DNA from: Corallibacter vietnamensis
GTDB lineage: Bacteria > Bacteroidota > Bacteroidia > Flavobacteriales > Flavobacteriaceae
Length of the DNA: 64,000 nt
Assembly (NCBI RefSeq): GCF_039537875.1
Contig: NZ_BAABBI010000001.1
Location: 930,001 to 994,000, forward strand
Direction: 5' to 3'
Part shown: piece by piece, positions 34,496-43,524 of the stretch
How positions within the stretch are numbered: the stretch's first letter is position 1
Layout: every line of letters starts with the position of its first letter
The notes under the pieces: model-generated
Seen by the model: the letters and a program-made list of their open reading frames with translations, nothing else
The model's database searches: none
Told to the model about the DNA's origin: nothing
Translations under genes and position numbers: made by a program

Positions 34496-36457
34496 TCACG
34501 AAGCTTTGCTTGCAAGGTTTTTTAAAGGTATTTTTACTATAACTTTTGTTCCTGTAGGTGTATTATTATCAGAGTATAAATCTTCTATTTGAATACTGTA
34601 TTGAGCGTTTAAGTTTTTTGAAAAGTTATCTAGTCTAGCTTTTGTAATATTTAAACCAACAGACTTTCGTTGTAATTTACTCTGACTTTTTATTTTTTGA
34701 GAAGCAACACGGCCAATGCCATTGTCTGTAATAGATATTGTAACGTATTTGTTAGAGTTTTTGCTTACCTGTAATGATATTTTTTTCTCTCCGTTTTTTG
34801 ACGAAAGCCCGTGCCATAAGGCATTTTCTAGAAAAGGCTGTAAAATAAGTGAAGGCACTTTTATATTAGACAGACTCACGTTTTCATCTATAATTACATT
34901 GTAATGTATTTTATTTGAAAACCGAATATTTTCAATATTCATGTATAGCGTCATTGTTTCTAATTCATTTTCTAGGGAAATTTCTTTTTCGGTTGAAGCA
35001 ATGAGAATTTTCCTGATAAGTTTTGAGAACTTATTTAAATAGTAAACAGCATTTTCTTTCTCGTTATTTATTATGTAGAGTTTTATAGAGTTTAATGAAT
35101 TGAAAATAAAATGTGGATTCATTTGGTTTCGCAACATTTCTTGCTCTAAAGTGATTATTTTTTTTTCATTTCTTAATTGATGTTGCCTGTATAATATAAA
35201 TAATATAGCACCTATTAATGCAATACCAACAAGACATAATATGAGTACACGTTTGTTTTGAGCTAATCTTATTTTCACTAACTCATTTTCATTGGCTAAA
35301 GCTTTAATTTGATTGTTTTTCTTTTCACTTTCATACTTAATGATTAAATCATTTACATATTGCAAGTTGCGCTCATTGGTTAGTGTGTTGTCAAGTTCAA
35401 TATGTTTCTTGTAGTAATTTAAAGCTTCTTTGTAGTTTCCTACCTCGTTATTATATTCAGATAGAGTTTTGTAAGTCTCAATTTTAGAGGATTTTAAATT
35501 GTATTTTTCTGCAATATTTAATGCGGTGTTTAAATTTTTCTCAACGTTTTTTAAGTTGTTTAACTTCAAGTTTACAAGACCTAAATTTAAATAAGAAGTA
35601 GCTATGTAATACTGGTCGTTTATATTTAAAGCTTTTTTTAGTGCGCTATTAATCAATGGTAGAGCTTTTTTGTTTCTCCCTTGTTTTATATAAATACCAG
35701 CGATACTATTGTAGCAGATTACACGACCTATTTCAGAGTTTATATCATTGTTATACTTTAATGAGCGTTGGTAATTGTTTAAAGCGCTTTTAAGTAGCCC
35801 TTTTGCTTCTTGTGCATATCCTATATTATGATAGTTTATAGCAAGACCTAATTTATTATCAGAGCCCACTTCTATAGTTAGCGACTTTTGAAAAAGTCTT
35901 ATGGCTAAATCATATTGTTTTAATGCTAAATAGATGTTTCCCATGCTGTTTTGAGATACAGCAATACTTCTTTTTAAGGCAAGTGATTGTGGGTTTGCGG
36001 TTTCAGCAAGATCAAGTGCTTGTTTATGATAGTCTAAAGCAGAACGTATGGCATCCATACGCCTGTATACAACTCCTAGCATATTCAAACTTATGGTTTC
36101 AAGCTCTATATTTTTTGTTTTTTTTGCTAGTTGTTGAGCTTCTGTATGTGCGTTAATAGCTTTATCATATAGTGATAGGTTTCGGTATACAATACCAATC
36201 ATGTTAAGAGCGTAACTTTCTCCTTCGTAATAGTTTGTTTCTTTACTTTTTTTTGAAAGATACATCATTTTTAGAGTGTCAGTTTTGAAAGCTCTAAATG
36301 TGTTGTCTATATCTTGATAGTTTGATGTTTTAATATCTATAATACTATCTACTAGTGTCTCAAAATAGTTTTGAGAATACCCTTGATAAAAACTCATGCT
36401 TATAAGAAAGCAAAGCACTTTTATAAATAAGCTATAATATGTAGATTGAAATGGCAT
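34496..36457 (-). CDS. TPR-containing sensor histidine kinase (LytS/YehU type)
   Basis: The 653-residue protein has a signal or anchor (about 10-28), then about seven TPRs in the periplasm (about 50-375). One transmembrane helix (about 402-422) leads to a cytosolic His_kinase domain (PF06580-like) with phospho-acceptor His449 in NQMNPHFIFNSLNS. The ATPase domain shows LQPFLENALWHGL and ITDNGIGRVAS. The partner LytTR regulator starts one base from its own stop upstream, so this is a complete two-component system. TPR sensors of this kind are widespread in Bacteroidota; the ligand is unknown. Confidence 0.9.
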   Translation of the reverse strand: MPFQSTYYSLFIKVLCFLISMSFYQGYSQNYFETLVDSIIDIKTSNYQDIDNTFRAFKTDTLKMMYLSKKSKETNYYEGESYALNMIGIVYRNLSLYDKAINAHTEAQQLAKKTKNIELETISLNMLGVVYRRMDAIRSALDYHKQALDLAETANPQSLALKRSIAVSQNSMGNIYLALKQYDLAIRLFQKSLTIEVGSDNKLGLAINYHNIGYAQEAKGLLKSALNNYQRSLKYNNDINSEIGRVICYNSIAGIYIKQGRNKKALPLINSALKKALNINDQYYIATSYLNLGLVNLKLNNLKNVEKNLNTALNIAEKYNLKSSKIETYKTLSEYNNEVGNYKEALNYYKKHIELDNTLTNERNLQYVNDLIIKYESEKKNNQIKALANENELVKIRLAQNKRVLILCLVGIALIGAILFILYRQHQLRNEKKIITLEQEMLRNQMNPHFIFNSLNSIKLYIINNEKENAVYYLNKFSKLIRKILIASTEKEISLENELETMTLYMNIENIRFSNKIHYNVIIDENVSLSNIKVPSLILQPFLENALWHGLSSKNGEKKISLQVSKNSNKYVTISITDNGIGRVASQKIKSQSKLQRKSVGLNITKARLDNFSKNLNAQYSIQIEDLYSDNNTPTGTKVIVKIPLKNLASKAS

Positions 36458-36458
36458 A

Positions 36459-37193
36459 CTATAATTTTTCTAAAAAATCTGATTTACGCTGTCTAGCTAC
36501 AGGTATTTTGTCATCAGAATCCATAATAACATAACCATCACTTTTTATAAACTCTTTTATTTTGTTTAGGTTTATGATATAGCAATTATGTATTCTAAAA
36601 AAGCAGGTTTCAGGAAGTATGGTGTTGACTTCTTTAAGTTTTTTTGTAACAACTATTTTTTTGTCGTTTACCATGTTAAAGGTACTGTAATTACCATCAG
36701 ATTCTACAAAAAGAATATCATCCGTATTTACAAATATCAATTTTCCGTCAGTGTTTATAGATATTTTTTTCTGATTTAATGATTCATTAAAATTTAAAAG
36801 TACTTCTTCAACCTTTGATACGGTTAAATAATTGGTTTTGTGTTTTTTTAATTTTACTATAGTGTCATGTAAGTCATCAGAATCTATAGGTTTAAGCAAG
36901 TAATCTATGGCTTCATTTTTTAGAGCTTTAAGCGCATATTCGTTGTAAGCAGTAGTGATAACAACAGCAAAGTCTTTTTTTTCTAATTTTTCTAAAAACT
37001 GAAAGCCATCCATAGTTGGCATATTAATATCTAGAAAAACACAGTCTGGCCTATTGGTTTTTAAATAAGCTAGTGCCTCTTCGGGCTTGTTAAAACTGCT
37101 GATTATTTCAATGTCTTCTCTAAAATGAGTGAGTTCCCAAGTTAAGCTTTCTATAGCTTTAGGTTCATCGTCTACAATTATTGCTTTTATCAT
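36459..37193 (-). CDS. LytTR family response regulator
   Basis: The 244-residue protein has a receiver domain (1-120) with acidic pocket DDE at 8-10, phospho-acceptor Asp55 in FLDINMPTMDG, Thr80/Thr81 and Lys101. A LytTR DNA-binding domain (about 140-240) follows, with DDILFVESDGNYSTF and FFRIHNCYIINLNKI. It lies one base upstream of the TPR histidine kinase on the same strand, so the two are cotranscribed. Targets are unknown. It leads the operon. Confidence 0.95.
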   Translation of the reverse strand: MIKAIIVDDEPKAIESLTWELTHFREDIEIISSFNKPEEALAYLKTNRPDCVFLDINMPTMDGFQFLEKLEKKDFAVVITTAYNEYALKALKNEAIDYLLKPIDSDDLHDTIVKLKKHKTNYLTVSKVEEVLLNFNESLNQKKISINTDGKLIFVNTDDILFVESDGNYSTFNMVNDKKIVVTKKLKEVNTILPETCFFRIHNCYIINLNKIKEFIKSDGYVIMDSDDKIPVARQRKSDFLEKL

Positions 37194-37431
37194 ATTATCA
37201 AATATAATAATATCTAGGGTTTTGTTTTTAGTTGTTGTAAGGTTGGTAGTGTTTTGTGTGTAAAGCGCTATTTATTTTAAGAAAAATTAAAATTAAACAT
37301 GTTATAATTACCAATAGTACATTATTTTGTACCAATTATACATTTTTTATTAGTGTTTCAGATAATTTTATAGATATTAGCGTTGCTATTAATCAAAAAC
37401 GCAGTAGTTTATTTTAAAGGGGTAAACTATT

Positions 37432-37461
37432 AAAAAAGCCAGAATTATTTCTGGCTTTTTA
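37432..37461 (-). terminator. Terminator of the phosphate permease gene
   Basis: AAAAAGCCAGAA / TTCTGGCTTTTT with a 4-base loop lies 27 bp past the PiT stop. The 230 bp between it and the LytTR start hold no visible gene. Confidence 0.85.
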
Positions 37462-37487
37462 TATTTAATAGGTATGTGAGGTTGTTA

Positions 37488-39779
37488 TTACTCTTCTTCG
37501 TTTTTAGCTTTTTCTATTATTTTAGCTGGTTCTACAGTGTCATCATGAGCATTATGATACTCTTCAAGTAAATTCATAGTAGCCGTTAATAGATCTTTAG
37601 TTTCTAAAAGTAAGCTAAAATACAGTGTAGTGTTTTTAGGACTCGATTCTTCAGTACGTGTTCTTTCAACTTGTTTTTGAATTTTTTCGGTAACTAAATT
37701 AAAAATTCCACGTTTGTTATTTAAGATGTTTCCTATCTCTTCAAATGATTCTGAATCAAAAGCAGCTTTAGTGTCTTTAAATAAGTTTTCTAAACGTTCA
37801 TCAACATCTTTAAGCTCTTTTATTTGGCTAAACTTAAGTTTTTTGTGATTGTTGTTTATGTGCTTGTAACTTGCTTTAGATATGTATTCTAAAGATTGTG
37901 TCATATCTTGTAAATAACCTAAAATGTTGATGTAAAAATTACTTGCTGTAAGACTAGGTTCTTCTAGGTTTTTTATGAAATAAAATAGGTTATCTCTCAA
38001 ATCATCTATTTCATTAGATAATTTTTCAATGTTCTTTTTATTCTTTTTTAGCGATGATAGGTTTTGTGTTGCTAACCCATTTATAGCACTTGAATAAATC
38101 TTGTTTCCTCGTTTTACAACATTGGCAATGTTTTTTGCACTTTCATGAATCACTCCTTGTGTAGAACTACTTTCTGCTCGCTCAAGGCTATCTTCAGCTT
38201 TTTGTTCAAGAGATTTTTTTCTGTGTGATAAATAGTTTTTTACTAGTAATATAGCGGCTATTGTAAGTAAAGCTGTTAATGCATAAGCTTTGCCATAAAA
38301 TAAAATTAAAGCCATTAAGGCAGCAGCAGCAAAGGCACTTAATGCCGTGAAAAACCATCCGCCAATTACATTTAATACTCCGGCAACTCTATATACAGCG
38401 CTTTCACTTCCCCAGGCTCTATCAGCAAGTGATGTACCCATTGCAACCATAAACGTTACATAGGTTGTAGAAAGAGGTAATTTCATAGAAGTAGCAATAG
38501 ATATAAGTACGCTAGCAACCATAAGGTTTACAGCAGCTCTAACTAAATCAAAAGCTGGTAAATCTTGGCTTTTTGTAGCTGCATAGTTCATTTTTGGCTT
38601 TGTAAACTTGGTGTCTATTTTCTTTCTTGTATTTTCAGGAAGAATACTGTTAAACCCTTTTGACATAGCTATAGCAACTCTTACAATACCTCTAGATAAA
38701 AAGTTAGGCTCAAAGCGTTCTTTAACATCTTCTTGTCTAGATAAATCTACTGATGTTTTAACTACAGCTTTAGCTTTGCTTGAAAACCATAATGTAAGTA
38801 CCATAATAAGTCCTGCAATAAGTAGCAAGTAGGGTTGTGTTTGCACTTTTTCAGCAAGTATTTCCATACTAAACTCTGAAGGTAATATACCGCTAGCAGA
38901 CCAAGCTTCAAATGAATTAAGAGCTGCAATTGGTACACCAATAAAGTTTACCAAGTCGTTACCAGCAAAGGCAACTGCTAGAGCAAACGTTCCTATTACA
39001 ATAATAATTTTATAAATATTTACTTTAAAGAAAGAAATAATAAGCATTGAGATTAAAGACCAAGCAATAAAGCTAATGCCTATAAATGCAAATGTATTTT
39101 GCGTAATGACTTCAATAAAGCCAGCATCCATAAAAGAAGCACTTTTTAAACCTTTTATAAGAATAAAGTACATGATGGCACTTATTGCAAAGCCACTAAA
39201 AATAGCTCCGTACCAAGAAGGTTTTTTTTGAAAATTGAATGATAAAAGTATTCTTGATATGTATTGAATTATAGCACCTATAGAAAAAGCAACAACCACA
39301 GAGAGTAAGATTCCCAGGATAATTTCTATGGCTTTTTCATTATTAATATATTGGCTTAAATCAAATAATGTTTGCGAATCGTTAGCAGAGATTTTAAGTA
39401 AAGCAACGCATACTGAAGCTCCTAATAATTCAAAAACAATTGAAACTGTAGTTGATGTTGGAAGGCCGAGCGTATTGAAGAAATCTAGCAAGAGAATGTC
39501 TGTTATCATGACTGCCATGAAAATAATCATGATTTCATCAAACATAAATTGGCTAGGGTTAAATATACCTTTCCTTGCAACTTCCATCATACCGCTAGAT
39601 GACATTGCTCCCATAGCAACACCTAAACTGGCTACTATCATGATTGTTTTAAAAGAAACAGCCTTTGAACCAATTGCTGAATTAAGAAAGTTAACAGCGT
39701 CATTACTAACACCAACAACAAGATCTGCTATTGCTAAAACAGCAAGAGCAACAAGCATATAAATGTAAACGTTTTCCAT
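37488..39779 (-). CDS. PiT inorganic phosphate permease fused to a PhoU-like domain
   Basis: The 763-residue protein begins with the PiT permease signature VGVSNDAVNFLNSAIGSKAVS (about 22-42). A second repeat is at AFAGNDLVNFIGVPIAALN and a third transporter segment at KLPLSTTYVTFMVAMGTSLADRAW. There are about 11 membrane helices over residues 1-520. The C-terminal ~230 residues are a charged helical domain with the look of PhoU/DUF47 (SSLKKNKKNIEKLSNEIDDL and LKDVDERLENLF). It couples phosphate uptake to H+ or Na+. It is monocistronic. Confidence 0.88.
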   Translation of the reverse strand: MENVYIYMLVALAVLAIADLVVGVSNDAVNFLNSAIGSKAVSFKTIMIVASLGVAMGAMSSSGMMEVARKGIFNPSQFMFDEIMIIFMAVMITDILLLDFFNTLGLPTSTTVSIVFELLGASVCVALLKISANDSQTLFDLSQYINNEKAIEIILGILLSVVVAFSIGAIIQYISRILLSFNFQKKPSWYGAIFSGFAISAIMYFILIKGLKSASFMDAGFIEVITQNTFAFIGISFIAWSLISMLIISFFKVNIYKIIIVIGTFALAVAFAGNDLVNFIGVPIAALNSFEAWSASGILPSEFSMEILAEKVQTQPYLLLIAGLIMVLTLWFSSKAKAVVKTSVDLSRQEDVKERFEPNFLSRGIVRVAIAMSKGFNSILPENTRKKIDTKFTKPKMNYAATKSQDLPAFDLVRAAVNLMVASVLISIATSMKLPLSTTYVTFMVAMGTSLADRAWGSESAVYRVAGVLNVIGGWFFTALSAFAAAALMALILFYGKAYALTALLTIAAILLVKNYLSHRKKSLEQKAEDSLERAESSSTQGVIHESAKNIANVVKRGNKIYSSAINGLATQNLSSLKKNKKNIEKLSNEIDDLRDNLFYFIKNLEEPSLTASNFYINILGYLQDMTQSLEYISKASYKHINNNHKKLKFSQIKELKDVDERLENLFKDTKAAFDSESFEEIGNILNNKRGIFNLVTEKIQKQVERTRTEESSPKNTTLYFSLLLETKDLLTATMNLLEEYHNAHDDTVEPAKIIEKAKNEEE

Positions 39780-40033
39780 TTAATCAATAAAAAATAGACA
39801 TATTAGGTTGCAAATTTCCTATTTTATTAGCAACAGTATGTTAAGCCAATGTTATGTTCTTTTTATTTGTATATGAGTAAATGCTTCAAAATAATGCATT
39901 TTTCTGCCTTATTTTATAGCTCTAATGTTAAGTTTTTAATTATTGAATTTTTTAAAGGCCTACAAATCAATTAATTATAACTTCAATGTTAAGCCAGTGT
40001 TAACTAAATGTTTTTTAAATGTAAATTAATACA

Positions 40034-40041
40034 TATATTTG
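40034..40041 (+). promoter_or_regulatory. Possible -7 element (TATATTTG)
   Basis: It matches TAnnTTTG 33 bp before the small MORN-like gene; at the expected -33 position the sequence is TTTT rather than TTTG. The 294-bp space from the PiT gene shows no reading frame. Confidence 0.4.
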
Positions 40042-40073
40042 TTAAGAGAAGTTTAATTAATAAATATTAAGTT

Positions 40074-40430
40074 ATGAAAAAGATAGTATTAGTAGTTATT
40101 GTGTTATGTGTTAGTTTTTCTTTTGCTCAAGAAAAGATTAGTCCTAAAGTAGAAAAAATTGGTGATAAAACAGAAGTAACTTATTATTATGATAATGGTG
40201 TTGTAAAACAACATGGTTTCTTTAATGAATCAGGTAAATTACAAGGTACTTGGACTAGTTATGATTTACAAGGAAATAAACTTGCTATAGGAAATTATGA
40301 TAATGGTAAGAAAGTAGGTAAGTGGTTATTTTGGACAAATGAAACACTGAATGAAGTTGATTTTAAAGACTCTAAAATAACAAGTGTGAATGAATGGAAA
40401 AGTAAATCTAACATTGCGTTAAGAGACTAA
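40074..40430 (+). CDS. Small exported MORN-like (YwqK-type) protein
   Basis: The 118-residue protein has a signal peptide (MKKIVLVVIVLCVSFSFAQ) and two to three MORN-like repeats: YYDNGVVKQHGFFNESGKLQGTW, then YDLQGNKLAIGNYDNGKKVGKW. YwqK-type and MORN proteins form short beta hairpins; homologues in databases often carry unsupported enzyme or antitoxin names. It has no adjacent toxin gene and ends in a strong bidirectional terminator. Likely periplasmic; function unknown. Confidence 0.75.
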   Translation: MKKIVLVVIVLCVSFSFAQEKISPKVEKIGDKTEVTYYYDNGVVKQHGFFNESGKLQGTWTSYDLQGNKLAIGNYDNGKKVGKWLFWTNETLNEVDFKDSKITSVNEWKSKSNIALRD

Positions 40431-40448
40431 TTCGTTAGTGAAAAAATA

Positions 40449-40484
40449 AAAAAACCCTTTTCAAGTTATGAAAAGGGTTTTTTT
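40449..40484. terminator. Bidirectional terminator
   Basis: AAAACCCTTTTC / GAAAAGGGTTTT with A and T flanks lies between the convergent MORN-like gene and TonB receptor gene. Confidence 0.85.
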
Positions 40485-40502
40485 ATATAATGAGTTCTGT
40501 AA

Positions 40503-43373
40503 TTAGAATTTATAGCTGTATCCTAATGAGAATTCTGTTCCTGGATTTCTTTGAGTGAAAATTAAATCACTTGCTCTAAATGACTCATAAAGACTTTCTC
40601 TTTCATCTCCAAGTATGTTATTTATCTTTAAATCGATAGAAGACTTCTTCTCTTTACCAAACTTCTTGTTTATTGTAAGGTTTAAGCTATGGAAAGGTTG
40701 GCTATATACATCTGGAACAATACCAGAACCAACAACTTCTAAAGCTTTACCTTGTACATTGTAAAATAAACCTGCCTGAAAACCGATATCTTCATTATCG
40801 TAATCAAAACCAGCATTTATTAAATATGGCGATTGCCCTTGAAGCTCTCTTTTGTTATCTATAGATTCTCCTGTTCTTGCAGCAAGAAGACGTCTTTCAT
40901 ACTCAATATCAGACATTGTTAACTCTGAATAGATATAAGAAACATTTAAATTAAGCTTTAATTTTTCTAAATTTTCAGTAACAAATCCAAAGTTTTGTCT
41001 AAACTCAAACTCCGCACCAAAAACTGTGGCATCACCTAAATTAGCTACCGTAAATTGTTCAGAAGAGTTTGGGAAAAATACTGTTTCTAAAGGGTCTTTA
41101 AAACCTTTGTAAAAACCACTTACAGCAAACATTTGTCCTTTGTCTCTAAACATTTCATAGCGTACATCAAAGTTATTAATGTATGTAGGTTTTACAGCGT
41201 CATAAATAACAGATCCATCTTGGTCAAATATACCAAAACCATTACCAATAAATGTTCTATTGGTAATAGGATCAAATATTTGTATTCTAGAAGCTTCTTT
41301 AAAAGAAGGTCTTGCTGTTGTTCTTGAGTAAGAAGCACGAACGTTTGATTTTTCTGATAGTGAATAAATAACATTAGCAGATGGATAAAAATCATGCTTG
41401 TCTATAGTATTTGCTCTATCATAAACATCTCCTTGGGCTGTTTCTCCAGTATAGTAAAGTTGGTATAACTCCGTTCTTAATCCTAAAACAGTTTTTAGAT
41501 TTTCACTTAAGTTAAACTCATTAGAAAGATATACTGAATAAACTTGTTGTTCACCTTCATAAGCATTTGAAGGCTTAAATGTTTGATTGTTAGAAGTTGC
41601 TACTAAATGGGTTCCGTTGTCATTTTCAGGAGTCCATAAATTTTGATTCATAAGTAGCAAGTTTGTATCGCCATTAGGAACTGTTAAGTTTGTAGCTGTC
41701 ATAAAGAATTCATCAATACTGAAATCTCTAAACTTGTAAATAAAGTTACCACCTATTTGAAATTTAGCAGGTCTTCCGAATAGTTCGTATTTTTTATCTA
41801 AATCTGCTTTAAACACCCAGTTTTCTTCAAGTAAACTTCTCCAAATTCTAGTAGGGTTTGTAGTTGTACTTGGGTTGATTATGTATTCGCCTTCTTGAGT
41901 TACTAATAAAGGTGTGATTCTATGGTCTTTATCTTCTACTTTAGAGAAAGAAGGCGATAGTGTCCAGTCAAGCCCCCAACCAGTATCAACACCTAATTTG
42001 TGGCTACCACTTAAGTTAAAGTTTGTAATCGATCTTTCAGTATAAAGTAAAGCGTCTTTTACAACATCTTCGTAAGCGCCACCAGTATTATCTTGAGATA
42101 AATCTTGGTCAAAATAACCAGCTGAAGACTCTCCGTTTTGGATGTGTAATGTTGTAAATTTGTATTTAGATAAATCTGTTTTATACGCCAAACCTACTAA
42201 TGCATTAACAAGTACTTCGTTTATACCTTCAGAACCTTTTGTGTAAAGAGAGTAACGTGGTTGATAATTGTTTTTGTCTGCAGCTTTTATGGTTCCACCG
42301 TCAATTCTATCTTCATAAAACGTAGTGTTGTTTTTGTAAGAAGCAGATGCTAAATACCCAATTTTATTACCGTTTTTAAGCTCGTATTGATTTCCTGCTG
42401 TAAACCCTAGGCTAAAGTTTGGATTACTTGTTGCTTGTTCAGCTTTAAGTTGTTTTTGAAATCTATTAGTTAAGCTATTTAATAAAAGCTTGTTTTCAAA
42501 AGTTCCAGGAATAGGTTGATATCTGTTTATAGGTCTGTTTCTTGTGCCATCATCGTATCCAAAAAAGTCTGTGTCTCCACCATCGTATTTTAAATAGTTG
42601 TCTTTAAAGTGCATGCTTGGGTTAAAACCAAAACCTACTGAAATACTATATTCTGCTTTTGTAGGAAAGTCTTTGGTAACCACATCAACAATACCACCTG
42701 TAAAGTCTGCAGGGTTATTTGCTGCTGCAGATTTAACAACCAATACGTTGTCTATAATGTTAGTTGGAAAAATATCCATAGGAATTGTATTTCTATCAGG
42801 ATCTAAACCAGGGATGTCTACACCATTTAAAATAGATTTAGTGTAGCGATCACCAAGACCTCTAACGTATACATATTTTCCTCCTTGAACTGATACACCA
42901 GGAACACTTTTTACAGCACTAGCAATATTGCTTGCTCCTGTCTTTTTTATACTTTGAGCTGATAAACCATCTAATACAACAACAGATTTTCGTTGCATAT
43001 TAAGAACAGCGTTTTCTGTGTTTCTTTTTATACTTGTTGTAATTACAATTTCATCTAGAGCATTAGGCGCTAATGTCATATCTAAAACAGTAACATCATT
43101 ACTTTTGATTACTACATCGCTAACTTCTTTGGTTTCATAACCAACGTAAGAGAATACAATGGTGTAGGTTCCAGGTTCTAATTCTAAAGTATATTTACCA
43201 TCAAAATCAGAAGATGTTCCTTTGCTTGTGCCTTTAACTAAAATATTGGCAAATGGTAGCGGATCAACAAATTCTCCATCAATTACGGTACCTGTCACCT
43301 TTCCAGTTTGTGCATAACCAAACAAAGTAATAAACAACAAAGATAGCGTGATTAGTATTTTGTTTTTTTTCAT
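40503..43373 (-). CDS. TonB-dependent outer membrane receptor with CarboxypepD_reg domain
   Basis: The 956-residue protein has a signal peptide (ends LFGYAQ, about residue 21) and a CarboxypepD_reg domain (about 24-110: GKVTGTVIDGEFVDPLPFANIL). A plug (about 130-235: LDGLSAQSIKKTGASNIASAV and VYVRGLGDRYTKSIL) and a 22-strand beta-barrel follow, ending in SLGYSYKF with the C-terminal aromatic. It imports a large or scarce nutrient with TonB energy. There is no SusD gene beside it, so it is not a classical Sus pair; instead a beta-helix lipoprotein gene lies upstream. Confidence 0.92.
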   Translation of the reverse strand: MKKNKILITLSLLFITLFGYAQTGKVTGTVIDGEFVDPLPFANILVKGTSKGTSSDFDGKYTLELEPGTYTIVFSYVGYETKEVSDVVIKSNDVTVLDMTLAPNALDEIVITTSIKRNTENAVLNMQRKSVVVLDGLSAQSIKKTGASNIASAVKSVPGVSVQGGKYVYVRGLGDRYTKSILNGVDIPGLDPDRNTIPMDIFPTNIIDNVLVVKSAAANNPADFTGGIVDVVTKDFPTKAEYSISVGFGFNPSMHFKDNYLKYDGGDTDFFGYDDGTRNRPINRYQPIPGTFENKLLLNSLTNRFQKQLKAEQATSNPNFSLGFTAGNQYELKNGNKIGYLASASYKNNTTFYEDRIDGGTIKAADKNNYQPRYSLYTKGSEGINEVLVNALVGLAYKTDLSKYKFTTLHIQNGESSAGYFDQDLSQDNTGGAYEDVVKDALLYTERSITNFNLSGSHKLGVDTGWGLDWTLSPSFSKVEDKDHRITPLLVTQEGEYIINPSTTTNPTRIWRSLLEENWVFKADLDKKYELFGRPAKFQIGGNFIYKFRDFSIDEFFMTATNLTVPNGDTNLLLMNQNLWTPENDNGTHLVATSNNQTFKPSNAYEGEQQVYSVYLSNEFNLSENLKTVLGLRTELYQLYYTGETAQGDVYDRANTIDKHDFYPSANVIYSLSEKSNVRASYSRTTARPSFKEASRIQIFDPITNRTFIGNGFGIFDQDGSVIYDAVKPTYINNFDVRYEMFRDKGQMFAVSGFYKGFKDPLETVFFPNSSEQFTVANLGDATVFGAEFEFRQNFGFVTENLEKLKLNLNVSYIYSELTMSDIEYERRLLAARTGESIDNKRELQGQSPYLINAGFDYDNEDIGFQAGLFYNVQGKALEVVGSGIVPDVYSQPFHSLNLTINKKFGKEKKSSIDLKINNILGDERESLYESFRASDLIFTQRNPGTEFSLGYSYKF

Positions 43374-43467
43374 CTGAGCTTTTTGTTATTTCTTAACTTT
43401 CAGGTGTTACTATAAAAAAATAGAGTTTACATTCCTATAGTGTTTCCTAATCTTTAAGAAAGATTTT

Positions 43468-43508
43468 AAAAAAGCACTAAAGCCTCTTAAAGGATAGCTT
43501 TAGTGCTT
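43468..43508 (-). terminator. Terminator between the lipoprotein and TonB receptor genes
   Basis: AAGCACTAAAGC / GCTTTAGTGCTT forms a 12-bp stem followed by TTTTTT on the minus strand. It lies 17 bp after the lipoprotein stop and 95 bp before the receptor start, so read-through past it would set the receptor:lipoprotein ratio unless the receptor has its own promoter. Confidence 0.8.
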
Positions 43509-43524
43509 ACAGTTATATTATTGT

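Noticed and set aside
37199..37206. TATATTTG-like -7 element before the LytTR gene
   Set aside because: Only 6 bp from the start codon and without a -33 element, so probably chance.
40074..40430. Toxin-antitoxin system suggested by the YwqK label of homologues
   Set aside because: The protein has a signal peptide and no toxin gene is adjacent, so there is no support for a TA role.
41133..41395. Frames of 64-67 codons on either strand within the TonB receptor gene
   Set aside because: Shadows of the 956-codon gene, with biased composition and no start context.
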